64,000 nt of DNA, from NCBI GenBank assembly GCA_018222835.1, contig JAAEZN010000006.1:1-64000 (forward strand), in the 5' to 3' direction. Positions 34,627 through 44,351 of the stretch are shown in pieces. The notes under the pieces are model-generated. The model was not told the origin of the DNA. It saw only the letters and a list, made by a program, of their open reading frames with translations, and did no database searches. Within the stretch, counting starts at the first letter, position 1, and each line of letters starts with the position of its first letter. Both the position numbers and the translations under genes were made by a program. This stretch comes from Algicola sp. (GTDB lineage Bacteria > Bacteroidota > Bacteroidia > Flavobacteriales > Flavobacteriaceae).

Positions 34627-37251
34627 ATGGAAATTCCATCAAAATATGACCCCAAGAGGGTCGAAGAACACTGGTATGCCTACTGGTCCAAGCACGATTA
34701 TTTTAGTTCAAAACCGGACGAAAGAGAGCCCTACACCATAGTAATTCCTCCGCCGAACGTAACAGGGGTCCTTCATATGGGACACATGCTCAACAATACC
34801 ATACAGGATGTTCTGATCCGTCGAGCAAGGCTTTTGGGAAAAAATGCCTGTTGGGTTCCGGGAATGGACCATGCTTCCATAGCTACCGAAGCCAAGGTGG
34901 TCGCTAAATTAAAAGCAGAAGGCATAGATAAGTCCAAACTGTCGCGCGATGAATTTCTAAAACATGCTTGGGATTGGACCAACGAGTACGGAGGCGTTAT
35001 TCTTCAACAATTAAAAAAATTGGGCTGTTCTTGCGATTGGGATCGCACAAAGTTTACCATGGATGATGATATGTCGGCATCGGTAATCAAAGTTTTTGTT
35101 GATTTATATAATAAAGGGTTGATATATAGGGGCTATCGGATGGTAAATTGGGATCCGGAAGCAAAAACCACACTTTCCGATGAAGAGGTGATTTATGAAG
35201 AAAGACAAGGTAACCTCTACTATTTGTCATATGCCATCGAAGGTTCCGATGAAAAAGTGACCATCGCTACCACACGTCCGGAAACCATTTTGGGAGATAC
35301 CGCCATTTGTATCAATCCGAACGATGAAAGGTACCGTCATTTAAAGGGCAAAAAAGCAATTGTGCCTATTTGCGATCGAGTAATTCCCATAATAGAAGAC
35401 GAATACGTAGATGTAGAATTTGGTACAGGGTGCCTAAAAGTTACACCCGCTCACGACGAGAACGATAAGAACCTTGGGGATAAGCACAATTTGGAGGTAG
35501 TTGATATCTTTAATGAGGATGCAACCCTTAATTCCTTTGGCCTACACTACGAAGGTAAGGACAGATTTGTGGTTCGAAAGGAAATCTCCAAAGAACTGGA
35601 GGAGAAAGGCTATTTGGTAAAAACCGAACAGCATATAAATAAAGTAGGTACATCCGAGAGGACCAAAGCCGTTATTGAACCTAGATTATCGGACCAATGG
35701 TTCCTAAAAATGGAAAACTTGGCAAAACCGGCCCTGGAAGCAGTTCTAAAAACCGAAGATGTGAAATTGTACCCATCCAAGTTCGATAACACCTATCGCC
35801 ATTGGATGGAGAATATTCGTGATTGGAACATATCCCGTCAATTATGGTGGGGACAACAAATCCCAGCTTATTATTATGGTGATGGAAAAGAAGATTTCGT
35901 AGTTGCCGAAACCCCAGAAGAAGCATTGGAATTGGCAAAAGCCAAAAAGCCGGGAGTCCAACAATCCGATTTGCGTCAAGATCCAGATGTTCTGGATACT
36001 TGGTTCTCATCTTGGTTGTGGCCCATTAGTGTATTTGGTGGAATTTTGGAGCCAGATAATAAGGAGGTGAATTATTACTACCCGACCAGTGATTTGGTAA
36101 CGGGTCCGGATATATTGTTCTTTTGGGTAGCTAGAATGATTATGGCCGGATACGAATACAGAGGAGAACGACCGTTTGAAAACGTATATCTTACCGGTTT
36201 GGTTCGAGACAAGCAACGTAGAAAAATGTCCAAATCCTTGGGTAACTCGCCCGAAGCCTTAAAATTAATTGAAAATTTTGGAGCCGATGGAGTCCGTGTT
36301 GGACTTCTGTTGAGTTCTGCGGCCGGTAACGATTTATTGTTTGATGAGGCACTGTGCCAACAAGGGTCCAACTTTGCCAATAAAATTTGGAACGCGTTCC
36401 GATTGGTAAAAGGATGGGAAGTAGCGGATATTCCACAGCCCGAAGCAGCACAAAAAGGAATTGAGTGGTACAAGGCCAAGTTTAATCAAACATTGGTCGA
36501 GATAGAGGACCATTTCTCCAAATATCGTATTTCCGATGCCTTAATGGCCATCTACAAAATGGTTTGGGACGATTTCTGCTCATGGTTGTTGGAAATTGTG
36601 AAACCAGAATATCAAAAACCGATTGACCAAAAAACGTATAATGAAGTATTGGGTCTTTTCGAGGAAAACTTGAAATTGCTTCATCCCTTCATGCCATTTT
36701 TGACAGAGGAAGTATGGCAGCACATTGCGGAGCGTTCGCCGGAAGAGGCTTTGATCGTGGCAAAATGGCCCGAGGCCAAACAAGTGGATGCTGCATTGAT
36801 CGCCGAATTTGAATTTGCTTCCGAAGTAATTTCAGGTATCAGAACCATCAGAAAAGAAAAAAATATACCTCAGAAGGATACATTGGAACTTTTTATGCTC
36901 AATGCCGAGGGTGCAAGTCCGCAAATGGATACCATTGTTCTTAAACTTGGAAACCTTACCAAAATGGAGTCGGTGGATGCCAGTTTAGACGGCGCATTGA
37001 CCTTTAGAGTAAAAAGTAACGAATATTTTATTCCTATTAGCGGGGCCATAGATGTTGAGGCGGAGATTGCCAAGATTACGGAAGAACTTAATTATACCAA
37101 AGGATTTTTAAAATCCGTAGAAAAGAAATTGAGCAACGAGCGGTTTGTGAACAATGCACCGGAACAAGTTGTTGCCATGGAGCGTAAAAAAGCAGCCGAT
37201 GCCGAAGCCAAAATAGAGACCTTGGAAAAAAGTTTGGCCAGTTTGCAATAG
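34627..37251 (+). CDS. valS: Valine--tRNA ligase
   Basis: This 874-residue protein is a class I aminoacyl-tRNA synthetase: HMGH at 50-53 (canonical [17 protein letters not shown] is the ValRS form), the editing (CP1) domain with [13 protein letters not shown], and KMSKS at 533-537. The anticodon-binding helices follow, and the C-terminal coiled coil (about 800-874: [16 protein letters not shown]) is the ValRS tRNA-binding arm. It charges tRNA-Val and hydrolyses mischarged Thr. Transcription starts from the divergent promoter at 34486-34516 with a long leader of about 105 bases, in which I see no clear T-box or riboswitch. A terminator follows. Confidence 0.97.
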   Translation: MEIPSKYDPKRVEEHWYAYWSKHDYFSSKPDEREPYTIVIPPPNVTGVLHMGHMLNNTIQDVLIRRARLLGKNACWVPGMDHASIATEAKVVAKLKAEGIDKSKLSRDEFLKHAWDWTNEYGGVILQQLKKLGCSCDWDRTKFTMDDDMSASVIKVFVDLYNKGLIYRGYRMVNWDPEAKTTLSDEEVIYEERQGNLYYLSYAIEGSDEKVTIATTRPETILGDTAICINPNDERYRHLKGKKAIVPICDRVIPIIEDEYVDVEFGTGCLKVTPAHDENDKNLGDKHNLEVVDIFNEDATLNSFGLHYEGKDRFVVRKEISKELEEKGYLVKTEQHINKVGTSERTKAVIEPRLSDQWFLKMENLAKPALEAVLKTEDVKLYPSKFDNTYRHWMENIRDWNISRQLWWGQQIPAYYYGDGKEDFVVAETPEEALELAKAKKPGVQQSDLRQDPDVLDTWFSSWLWPISVFGGILEPDNKEVNYYYPTSDLVTGPDILFFWVARMIMAGYEYRGERPFENVYLTGLVRDKQRRKMSKSLGNSPEALKLIENFGADGVRVGLLLSSAAGNDLLFDEALCQQGSNFANKIWNAFRLVKGWEVADIPQPEAAQKGIEWYKAKFNQTLVEIEDHFSKYRISDALMAIYKMVWDDFCSWLLEIVKPEYQKPIDQKTYNEVLGLFEENLKLLHPFMPFLTEEVWQHIAERSPEEALIVAKWPEAKQVDAALIAEFEFASEVISGIRTIRKEKNIPQKDTLELFMLNAEGASPQMDTIVLKLGNLTKMESVDASLDGALTFRVKSNEYFIPISGAIDVEAEIAKITEELNYTKGFLKSVEKKLSNERFVNNAPEQVVAMERKKAADAEAKIETLEKSLASLQ

Positions 37252-37282
37252 TTTTGGACAAACACTAAACAGATTAATAAAG

Positions 37283-37310
37283 GGGAAGCTTGCTTCCCTT
37301 TTCTTTTTTT
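37283..37310 (+). terminator. Terminator after valS
   Basis: The stem GGGAAG / CTTCCC (37283-37288 and 37293-37298) with a CTTG loop is followed by TTTTCTTTTTTTT. It lies 31 bases after the stop. Confidence 0.85.
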
Positions 37311-37349
37311 TTATACTTTGGAGCAGAATAACCAACTCCAGCAATACGT

Positions 37350-38738
37350 ATGAAAAACCTCAATAGAAGAAGTTTTATTCAAAAAACATCATTGACTGCA
37401 GCAGCGGTCTCCATAGCCCCTTCGTATTTAAGGGCAAACTCCGAACGGCCGTTATCATCAACCTATATGGGTGGATTTTCTGCACCTAAATTAGAAACCG
37501 TACGAGCTGCATTTATTGGAGTTGGTGCCAGGGGAGGAACTCACGCTAAATTTTTTGCTGCTTTGGCAGGAACGGAGGTTGTTGCCATTTGTGATTTGTA
37601 CGAAGACCTAGTAAAAGAAAAGACCCGTTGGGTAAAAGAAGCGGCCGGTGCAAATAGGCACAAGAATATAGCCCAGTATTGGGGAAGTGAGGATGAGTGG
37701 CGAACTATGCTCAAGGAAGTAAAACCCGATGTTGTGTTTATTGCGACCAACTGGGTGAACCATGCTCCTATGGCCATTGGCGCCATGGAGAACGGAGCAC
37801 ATGCTTTTGTGGAAGTGCCCATGGCTACCACAATTCAAGATATGTGGGATATTGTGGATGCCAGTGAACGCACCCAAAAGCATTGTATGATGTTGGAGAA
37901 CGTTAATTACAGCCGCGATGAGCTTATGTTCCTTAATATGTGCAGAAAAGGCTTGATCGGAGAAATTTTACATGGCGAAGCTGCCTATATTCACGAACTA
38001 CGATGGCAAATGGAGGAACAGGAGCGAGGCACAGGGTCGTGGAGAACCCATCACTATGCCAATCGAAATGGAAACTTATACCCCACCCATGGGTTAGGGC
38101 CTGTGGCCCAATACATGAACTTGGCAAGACAAGATGATACCTTTGGAAGTCTGGTCTCTTTCTCGACACCATCAAGAGGAAGGGAACTCTATGCGGAAAA
38201 GAATTACCCCGCCGACCATAAATGGAACCAACTTGACTTTAAAGGAGGTGATTTAAATACTTCCATTATTAAAACAACCCTTGGAAAAACTATTATGGTC
38301 CAGTGGGACGAAACCAGCCCAAGGCCATATTCCCGATTGAACCTGGTGCAAGGCACCAAAGGTGCATTGGCGGGATTCCCTACCCGTGTAGCTTTGGAAG
38401 GTGGTGTGGACGGAATTACAAAAGACCATCATTCATGGGTACAGGGTGAACAGCTCGAAAAATTGTACGAAAAATATGACCACCCCTTATACAAACGATT
38501 AAATGAAGCGGCCAAAGGAAGTGGGCATGGGGGAATGGATGGTATTATGGTGTATCGGATTGTGGAATGTCTCCAAAAAGGATTGCCCTTAGATCAAAAT
38601 ATTTACGAAGGGTGTTTGTGGAGTGCCGTTTCGCCATTAAGCGAGCGCTCGGTGGCCAGTGGTGGAGCACCGCAGCCATTCCCGGATTTTACAAGAGGTA
38701 ATTGGAAGGATACCGCACCATTGGAAATTATAAGCTAA
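37350..38738 (+). CDS. GH109-type NAD-dependent glycosidase (Gfo/Idh/MocA family), Tat-exported
   Basis: This 462-residue protein has a Tat signal (NRRSFIQKTSLTAAAVSIAP, residues 5-24) and a Gfo/Idh/MocA Rossmann domain (VRAAFIGVGARGGTHA, about 51-66). The C-terminal half carries segments I know from glycoside hydrolase family 109: ENVNYSRDELMFLNM, WRTHHYANRNGNLYPTHG, SGHGGMDG, and a closing PLSERSVASGG plus PDFTRGNWK. GH109 enzymes use tightly bound NAD to remove alpha-N-acetylgalactosamine from glycans, and need Tat because the cofactor is loaded in the cytosol. It leads an operon with a GHMP kinase (14 bases downstream) and a nucleotidyltransferase. Sugar specificity is inferred from the family. 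Confidence 0.85.
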   Translation: MKNLNRRSFIQKTSLTAAAVSIAPSYLRANSERPLSSTYMGGFSAPKLETVRAAFIGVGARGGTHAKFFAALAGTEVVAICDLYEDLVKEKTRWVKEAAGANRHKNIAQYWGSEDEWRTMLKEVKPDVVFIATNWVNHAPMAIGAMENGAHAFVEVPMATTIQDMWDIVDASERTQKHCMMLENVNYSRDELMFLNMCRKGLIGEILHGEAAYIHELRWQMEEQERGTGSWRTHHYANRNGNLYPTHGLGPVAQYMNLARQDDTFGSLVSFSTPSRGRELYAEKNYPADHKWNQLDFKGGDLNTSIIKTTLGKTIMVQWDETSPRPYSRLNLVQGTKGALAGFPTRVALEGGVDGITKDHHSWVQGEQLEKLYEKYDHPLYKRLNEAAKGSGHGGMDGIMVYRIVECLQKGLPLDQNIYEGCLWSAVSPLSERSVASGGAPQPFPDFTRGNWKDTAPLEIIS

Positions 38739-38752
38739 ACATATCATAATTA

Positions 38753-39805
38753 ATGATTGAATTAAAAGTACCGGCCCGAATCTGTTTTTATGGGGATCAT
38801 CAAGATTATTTGGGGCTTCCCGTTATTGCCGGATCAATAAACCGATATATCAATGTTAAAGCTGTTGCGAACCCGGATAGAAAGTATCGGTTAAAATTAT
38901 TGGACCTGAACGAAGAGATTATTATTTCGGTTGATGATGACCTGAAAGATATTCAACCTAGTGATTACTATCGGTCCGTGATGTCCATTTTAAAAGATCA
39001 AGGTTTTCTTTTGGATCAAGGATACAATATCGAAATATCGGGGAACATCCCTGTAAATGCCGGATTGTCCAGTTCCTCGGCCATAGTGGTGGCCTGGGTT
39101 CGATTTTTGGTGGCAACACAAGGTAAATCTGAGGAAATCAGTGATTATCAAATCGGAAGGTGGGCCTACGAAGCAGAAGTACTGTTTTTTGATCAACCCG
39201 GTGGTTTGATGGATCAATACACCATTGCGCAAAAAGGGCTCATTTATATCGATACAAAAAGTGGGGGAAGCACACGTTTAAATGCTAATTTGGGCAAACT
39301 GTTGGTGGCCGAGTCTGGAGTGCCCAAAAAAACCTTGGAAGTTTTGAAAAACGCTCAAGTGTATGCAGATAAAGCCATTCAAGCGGTTAAAAAAGTGCAT
39401 CCTGAATTTGAGGTGGAAACATCGACCTTGGACGATTACGAAAAATATAAGGAGTTGGTTCCTGTTGAGCTTCAAGATTATTGGTATTCCACTTTGTACA
39501 ACTATCACATCACTATACAGGCAAAAAGAGAATTATCAAATCCAAATCCAAATATTCAGGTTTTAGGAGATTTAATGAATCAACACCAAGCAATTCTTCA
39601 GGATCAGATAAAGAATACACCTAAGGAAATGGTGAAGATGATGGATGCCGCCCGAAAGGCAGGTGCCATAGGAGCAAAAATTATAGGTTCCGGTGGAGGA
39701 GGATGTATGGTGGCTATGGTTACAGAAGATATTGAGGATAAGGTGAAACAGGCATTTTTGGAGAACGGTGCCAAAGATGTTTATGCAGTAGAATTAACAA
39801 GTTAA
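38753..39805 (+). CDS. GHMP-family sugar kinase
   Basis: This 350-residue protein has the three GHMP motifs: an N-terminal ICFYGDHQDYLGLPVIAG (10-27), which is the galactokinase-type substrate site, ATP loop IPVNAGLSSSSAIV (99-112), and C-terminal GAKIIGSGGGGCMVAM. The FYGDHQDY form, where galactokinase has GEHTDY, is nearest to the galactokinase/N-acetylgalactosamine kinase or glucuronokinase side of the family. It phosphorylates a sugar at C1 in the cytosol. Its stop shares one base with the start of the nucleotidyltransferase gene, so kinase and nucleotide-sugar enzyme are coupled. The exact sugar is unknown. Confidence 0.85.
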   Translation: MIELKVPARICFYGDHQDYLGLPVIAGSINRYINVKAVANPDRKYRLKLLDLNEEIIISVDDDLKDIQPSDYYRSVMSILKDQGFLLDQGYNIEISGNIPVNAGLSSSSAIVVAWVRFLVATQGKSEEISDYQIGRWAYEAEVLFFDQPGGLMDQYTIAQKGLIYIDTKSGGSTRLNANLGKLLVAESGVPKKTLEVLKNAQVYADKAIQAVKKVHPEFEVETSTLDDYEKYKELVPVELQDYWYSTLYNYHITIQAKRELSNPNPNIQVLGDLMNQHQAILQDQIKNTPKEMVKMMDAARKAGAIGAKIIGSGGGGCMVAMVTEDIEDKVKQAFLENGAKDVYAVELTS

Positions 39806-40641
39806 TGGGAATGGAGAATACGAGTTTGGTTATAATGGTAGGTGGTGCATCCTCCCGAATGAAAAGAAGTTTGCAGACAGAAGGAGGGGAAGGAATCATG
39901 ACCAATATTCCCCACAAGAGTCTAATTCCTGTTGGAAAAAATGGGCGGCCTTTCCTATATTATTTGGTTAAGAATGCCATAGAGGCCGGATATAAAAAAC
40001 TGTATTTGATCACGAGTCCTGGGAACAAAGCTTTTCAGGAATTTAAAGATCAAGCAGGTCTTCCTAAAAGTCTAAAAGTGCTTTTGGCTGTACAAACGGT
40101 TCCTGAAGGAAGGGAAAAACCATTGGGTACTGCCGATGCCCTTCAGCAGTGCATGGATCAGTATCCAGAATTGAAACAGACTGCCTTTACGGTTTGTAAC
40201 GGGGATAATCTCTATTCAGTGGAAGCTCTAAAAGATTTAAGGAAAGATAGAAAGGCTCCCCATGCCTTGATCAGTTACGGAAGCTCGGGATTTGATTATA
40301 CCGAAGAACGCATTGCCAAATTTGCCGTTATGAACATTTCTCCCGAAGGGTTCCTTCAAGAAATTATTGAAAAACCGAAGGTGGAGGATGTTCCCAAATA
40401 TCGGGATGCATCCGGGGAACTTCGGGTGAGCATGAATATTTTCAGCTTTTCGGGGAAGGACATATACCCGTTTGTGAAGAACTGTCCCATCGACCCTGTT
40501 CGCAACGAAAAAGAGCTTCCTAAAGCAGTAGCAATTTTGGTCTCGCAGCATCCCCGAGAGGTACTTTGTATTCCACGATCGGAGCATATTCCGGATTTGA
40601 CCGATGCCAACGATATTCAGTTATTTAAAAATTTAGAGTAA
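39805..40641 (+). CDS. Sugar-phosphate nucleotidyltransferase
   Basis: This 278-residue protein is a single NTP_transferase domain. The N-terminal signature is VGGASSRMKRS (about 11-21, in place of the common GGxGTRL), followed by HKSLIPVG with the lysine for phosphate binding, and the metal-binding VCNGDNLYSVEAL with Asp. The start ATG at 39805 shares its A with the kinase stop TAA (TAATG); another ATG at 39811 is possible. It should join NTP with the sugar 1-phosphate made by the kinase. The base and the sugar are not told by the motifs. The three-gene operon reads as release, phosphorylation and activation of a sugar. Confidence 0.84.
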   Translation: MGMENTSLVIMVGGASSRMKRSLQTEGGEGIMTNIPHKSLIPVGKNGRPFLYYLVKNAIEAGYKKLYLITSPGNKAFQEFKDQAGLPKSLKVLLAVQTVPEGREKPLGTADALQQCMDQYPELKQTAFTVCNGDNLYSVEALKDLRKDRKAPHALISYGSSGFDYTEERIAKFAVMNISPEGFLQEIIEKPKVEDVPKYRDASGELRVSMNIFSFSGKDIYPFVKNCPIDPVRNEKELPKAVAILVSQHPREVLCIPRSEHIPDLTDANDIQLFKNLE

Positions 40642-40693
40642 CTTAAGGGCAGTTAACCCCATTCTTGCATCGAACAAAATTTAAATTTTTGAA

Positions 40694-41962
40694 ATGGAAT
40701 CGTATGCAACTGCGTTGTTATATGCAACACCTTTTTTTATAGGCCTTGTACTTATTGAAATACTTTATGGCCGTTATGTAAAAGATCAGAAGCACAATCT
40801 CATGGACACGGTGAGCAGCTTGAGTTCTGGTCTTACCAATGTGGTGAAGGATTCACTCGGACTTGTTGTTATCCTTGTCAGCTACCCGTTTTTATTGGAA
40901 CATTTGGCATTGATTGAAATCAAAGCGACTTGGTTGGTTTGGGTCGTGGCTTTTATTGCCTTGGATTTTGCGGGTTATTGGAATCACCGGTTAAGCCATC
41001 ATATCAATGTTTTTTGGAATCAGCATGTAATACACCATAGTAGCGAAGAATTTAACCTGGCCTGTGCGCTTCGTCAACCTATATCGAACCTTTTGGGGTA
41101 TTATGCACTTTTATTGATTCCAGCTGCACTTTTGGGTGTGCCCAACACCGTAATTGCCATATTGGCGCCCATTCACTTGTTTGCTCAATTTTGGTACCAT
41201 ACCCAACATATTGGCAAAATGGGTATTTTGGAATATGTGATCGTTACGCCTTCACAACACCGGGTGCACCACGCCATAAATCCAGAGTATATTGATAAAA
41301 ACCTCGGACAGATATTTTGTATTTGGGATAGAATGTTCGGAACTTTTCAAGAGGAGTTGGACGAAGTTCCTCCGCAATATGGGGTGTTAAAACCTGCAAA
41401 TACATGGAATCCCATTATTATAAATTTTCAACATTTATGGCGATTGATGCAGGATGCATGGCGAGCCAAAAGTTATTGGGATAAAATTCGGATTTGGTTT
41501 ATGCCCACTGGATGGCGTCCAGAAGATGTAAAGGAAGAGTATCCCGTTTCTGTAATCCAGAATGTGTACAATTTTAAAAAATACCAACCAGGGACAACAT
41601 TGGCCTTAAAGGCATACGCCTTGTTTCAATTGATTGTAACCACCCTTTTAATGTTGTTTATGTTTTATAGCTATTCCGAAATTGGTTTTGATGGATTATT
41701 GTTGTTCGGTGCCTTCATTTTTGTTGGGATTTATGGATATACAACCTTAATGGACCGTAAAAATTATGCAGTTTGGATTGAAGTTGTCCGCGGGGTGGGA
41801 GGATTGGTCTTGATTTATGTTACCAACGATTGGTTTGGAGTGAACGCTTATCTTTCTGTAGGAAGCTATCTAATTGCCCTATATTTTTTGATTACCATTT
41901 TTGGGGCTGTTTATTTTACTTATTTTGAAAAGTCCTTGGTGCGTCCAGATTTGGCTGCTTAG
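40694..41962 (+). CDS. Sterol desaturase/fatty acid hydroxylase family membrane protein
   Basis: This 422-residue protein has multiple membrane helices and the eight-histidine diiron signature: HRLSHH (98-103), HVIHH (111-115) and HRVHH (189-193). The family uses two iron ions and O2 to hydroxylate or desaturate lipids; the long form with C-terminal helices resembles alkylglycerol monooxygenase-like proteins. It begins 52 bases after the nucleotidyltransferase and ends 4 bases into the convergent ACBP gene. The ACBP and the phospholipid genes beyond it are also lipid-linked, but on the other strand. Substrate unknown. Confidence 0.86.
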   Translation: MESYATALLYATPFFIGLVLIEILYGRYVKDQKHNLMDTVSSLSSGLTNVVKDSLGLVVILVSYPFLLEHLALIEIKATWLVWVVAFIALDFAGYWNHRLSHHINVFWNQHVIHHSSEEFNLACALRQPISNLLGYYALLLIPAALLGVPNTVIAILAPIHLFAQFWYHTQHIGKMGILEYVIVTPSQHRVHHAINPEYIDKNLGQIFCIWDRMFGTFQEELDEVPPQYGVLKPANTWNPIIINFQHLWRLMQDAWRAKSYWDKIRIWFMPTGWRPEDVKEEYPVSVIQNVYNFKKYQPGTTLALKAYALFQLIVTTLLMLFMFYSYSEIGFDGLLLFGAFIFVGIYGYTTLMDRKNYAVWIEVVRGVGGLVLIYVTNDWFGVNAYLSVGSYLIALYFLITIFGAVYFTYFEKSLVRPDLAA

Positions 41963-42222
41963 AGTTTTTTTAATTCTTTTTCTACCAATTCCACATATTT
42001 TTCCATGGCCTCTTTAACACTTATTCGCTTTGCTTGAAAGAGGGCGTTGGCCTTAAAGGCATTAATGAGTGGGGTTCTACTACCGGGATTTTCAAAATTT
42101 TTATTGGCAATTTTAAAGTACGCGTAGAGCTTCAACAATAGATCTGCAGGCAAAGGATCAGTGTAGTCGTTAACAAAGTCAACGGCATCGTTGAATCTCT
42201 TATGTAGCTCTTCATCAATCAT
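41959..42222 (-). CDS. Acyl-CoA-binding protein
   Basis: This 87-residue protein fits the four-helix ACBP fold: LHKRFNDAVDFV, the key LPADLLLKLYAYFKIA segment with Tyr, PLINAFKANALFQAK and ISVKEAMEKYVELVEKEL. The YAYFKIA / KANALF stretch lines the acyl-CoA pocket (canonical YalyKQAt / K..AW). It binds long-chain acyl-CoA in the cytosol and may feed lipid synthesis or breakdown. Its start overlaps the end of psd by 8 bases, so it is the last gene of the phospholipid operon. Its tail overlaps the convergent membrane hydroxylase gene by four bases. Confidence 0.9.
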   Translation of the reverse strand: MIDEELHKRFNDAVDFVNDYTDPLPADLLLKLYAYFKIANKNFENPGSRTPLINAFKANALFQAKRISVKEAMEKYVELVEKELKKL

Positions 42223-42880
42223 TTTTTGGTCTTATAGATGCAATACATGTACGTGCGCCAACTACTTTTTGGTTCAAATTTACGGTAATATCACAGTCAA
42301 GGGGCAATAAAAGATCTACTCTGGAGCCAAATTTTATAAAACCGGCATCTTCGCCCTGCGTGACCTGTTCGCCTTCTTCGGCGTAATTTACAATTCTTCT
42401 GGCCAATGCTCCAGCGATTTGCCTGTATCCTATTTCGCCAAATTTAGGTGTATGGAGCACAATTGTGGTACGCTCGTTTTCTGTACTGGATTTGGGGTGC
42501 CAGGCTACTAAATATTTTCCCGGATGGTATTTGGAGTAGGTAACCGTTCCGCTTGCGGGATAACGCGTTACGTGCACATTGGTAGGCGACATAAATATGG
42601 ATACCTGTTTTCTCTTGTCCTTAAAGTATTCGGGCTCTTCCACTTCTTCGATTACAACTACCTTACCGTCCACCGGTGCCAATATCTCATCAAAAGTTGG
42701 AGTGACCAACCTTTTTGGGTTTCTAAAAAACTGTAAAATAGCGATCAATATCACCAATGCAGTAATTTGAACAGCATAACGAATCCATTCAACATCGATA
42801 AAATATTGTGCGGCCAATACAGCACCTACCACTAGGAAAAAAGTGGTGATAATAATTTTTTGCCCCTCTTTATGAAACAT
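42215..42880 (-). CDS. psd: Phosphatidylserine decarboxylase (short PSD-A type)
   Basis: This 221-residue protein has two N-terminal membrane helices (about 9-27 and 35-52) and the PSD domain: ILAPVDGKVVVI (66-77), SIFMSPTNVHVTRYPASG (94-111), and the self-cleavage site FGSRVDLLLP with the Gly185-Ser186 bond. Cleavage converts the serine to the pyruvoyl cofactor. The enzyme makes phosphatidylethanolamine from phosphatidylserine at the inner membrane. It overlaps cdsA by 11 bases upstream and the ACBP gene by 8 bases downstream. This places two steps of the PE pathway (CDP-diacylglycerol and PE) side by side. Confidence 0.95.
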   Translation of the reverse strand: MFHKEGQKIIITTFFLVVGAVLAAQYFIDVEWIRYAVQITALVILIAILQFFRNPKRLVTPTFDEILAPVDGKVVVIEEVEEPEYFKDKRKQVSIFMSPTNVHVTRYPASGTVTYSKYHPGKYLVAWHPKSSTENERTTIVLHTPKFGEIGYRQIAGALARRIVNYAEEGEQVTQGEDAGFIKFGSRVDLLLPLDCDITVNLNQKVVGARTCIASIRPKND

Positions 42881-43673
42881 AGGTGAAAATATTTAAGATC
42901 AAGTATGCAAAAGGTGCAGCAAAGACCAAACTATCCAATCGATCCCAAATTCCCCCATGCCCGGGTAAAATAGCTCCACTATCCTTAACTCCGGCCATAC
43001 GTTTGAACTTGGATTCCAATAAATCGCCCAAACTTCCTGCTACCACTATTAAACAAGCCATTGCCATCCACTCGGTCAACGAAAGACGTGTTTCGTACCA
43101 AGATAAAAAATAGGCTGAGACCAGTGCAAAAATAAGACCTCCTACAGAACCTTCAATGGTTTTTTTTGGGGAAACGGCAGGAAAAAGTTTAGTTCGTCCC
43201 AAAGTTCTTCCGACCAAGTAGGCAAAAGTGTCGTTTACCCATATTAGAATAAAGATCCCCATGATCAAAAATTGCGCAAAATCATCTATTTTGTAGGGAA
43301 TCATAGTTAAAAAAATACAACCACCTCCTATATAAAATAACCCGATCAAGAATTTTTGGATGCTATTAAAGTCTCTTTGGGTCTTGGAAAAAAGAAAAAC
43401 CAGCAAGGCCAAATCCACGGTAATGGTAAAAAACATGAGCAGATTTATGGCTGAGCTGTTCTGCGTTAAATAAATAAATACCCACCATAGGGCCAAATAG
43501 GCTACGAATATATGGTATCCTTTAAGGCGCACAATTTGCTTGTACTCGTACAGGCAAGCCAGGCCAAATGCCATAAAAAGGAAGTCGAAAGCATCTGAAC
43601 TTAAAAAAACAGCGCCAAGCAGAAGTACTACATAAATTACTCCTGTTATGGAGCGTCTTAAAACTTCTCTCAT
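42870..43673 (-). CDS. cdsA: Phosphatidate cytidylyltransferase (CDP-diacylglycerol synthase)
   Basis: This 267-residue protein has about eight membrane helices and the CDS signature: WVNDTFAYLVGRTLGRTKL in the middle and SPKKTIEGSVGG (about 168-179), ending with SLGDLLESKFKRMAGVKDSGAILPGHGG, the family's C-terminal metal-binding block. It makes CDP-diacylglycerol from phosphatidate and CTP, the entry to all phospholipids. The gene lies 4 bases after the LUD protein stop and overlaps psd by 11 bases, so it is in the middle of the rsfS-ftsH-LUD-cdsA-psd-ACBP series. Confidence 0.94.
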   Translation of the reverse strand: MREVLRRSITGVIYVVLLLGAVFLSSDAFDFLFMAFGLACLYEYKQIVRLKGYHIFVAYLALWWVFIYLTQNSSAINLLMFFTITVDLALLVFLFSKTQRDFNSIQKFLIGLFYIGGGCIFLTMIPYKIDDFAQFLIMGIFILIWVNDTFAYLVGRTLGRTKLFPAVSPKKTIEGSVGGLIFALVSAYFLSWYETRLSLTEWMAMACLIVVAGSLGDLLESKFKRMAGVKDSGAILPGHGGIWDRLDSLVFAAPFAYLILNIFTYVS

Positions 43674-43677
43674 GTAT

Positions 43678-44286
43678 TTAGAAATCTTCTAGTAGTAAAA
43701 GATATACATTTTTTGAAGCACTTCCGTAGGAAAGAAAATCATCTTTATTCTCTGCAGTAGGCTGAAAGTGCTTTAATGTGGTAATGTTGTTCGGGATATT
43801 TTTTTGATAACGTTCCTTGATAATTTTTAAAGCTTCGCTGATTGAATCCACTAACTGGCTAGTGGTGGCGAAAACTACTAAATTGGAAGGAAGTTCATCC
43901 AACTTTTTCTCTTTAATTTGATTGGAGCAGACCAAGATGGAGCCATTGTGGGCCACAAGGTGTTCGCATGTGGTGAAGAAAATATCACTCTCGTTACGAT
44001 TATTGGTGAAATCTAGTTTTTCCGTGGCAAAACGTGTTTCCAGTCGTGGGTCCATGGTAAAAAACAGATGGTCTTGCCAGTTGTTCTCGGAAATAATGTT
44101 TTCCAGTGCTTCCGAGATTTCGGCAAAATCTTCACAATAGATAAATTTGCCACCATTTTTTTTAAAGTAGATGGTAAATTTTTCATCAACGGGGATTTTT
44201 AAATCCGGCATATGGTCGCCACGGGTCTCCGTAGTTTCCTTGGAAACCTTTTTTCCTCCTCCGAATAGTTTTTTAAAAACTCCCAT
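43678..44286 (-). CDS. LUD-domain (LutC/YkgG-like) protein
   Basis: This 202-residue protein has a basic N-terminal extension (MGVFKKLFGGGKKVSKE) and then a LUD-like domain: KNGGKFIYCEDFAEISEAL (about 44-62), the FTTCEHLVAHNGSILV segment near 104-119 and NLVVFATTSQLVDSI. LutC is known from lactate use in bacilli, where it works with LutA and LutB; none of those is here. Instead the gene sits between ftsH and cdsA, an order that I recall as common in Bacteroidota, which suggests another role. The N-terminal basic patch may bind membrane. Family moderately sure, function unknown. Confidence 0.78.
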   Translation of the reverse strand: MGVFKKLFGGGKKVSKETTETRGDHMPDLKIPVDEKFTIYFKKNGGKFIYCEDFAEISEALENIISENNWQDHLFFTMDPRLETRFATEKLDFTNNRNESDIFFTTCEHLVAHNGSILVCSNQIKEKKLDELPSNLVVFATTSQLVDSISEALKIIKERYQKNIPNNITTLKHFQPTAENKDDFLSYGSASKNVYLLLLEDF

Positions 44287-44351
44287 TTATGGTACTTGTG
44301 CTTGTCTATCTAATCAATAAAAATGTTTTGATTGGATGATTTTTTTTGTTT

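Noticed and set aside
35610-36479. Several minus-strand frames of 60-133 codons inside valS
   Set aside because: They are shadows of a well-supported synthetase gene and have no recognisable domains.
44288-44350. AT-rich inverted repeat between ftsH and the LUD gene
   Set aside because: No T-run follows on the minus strand, and the genes look co-transcribed, so I do not call a terminator.
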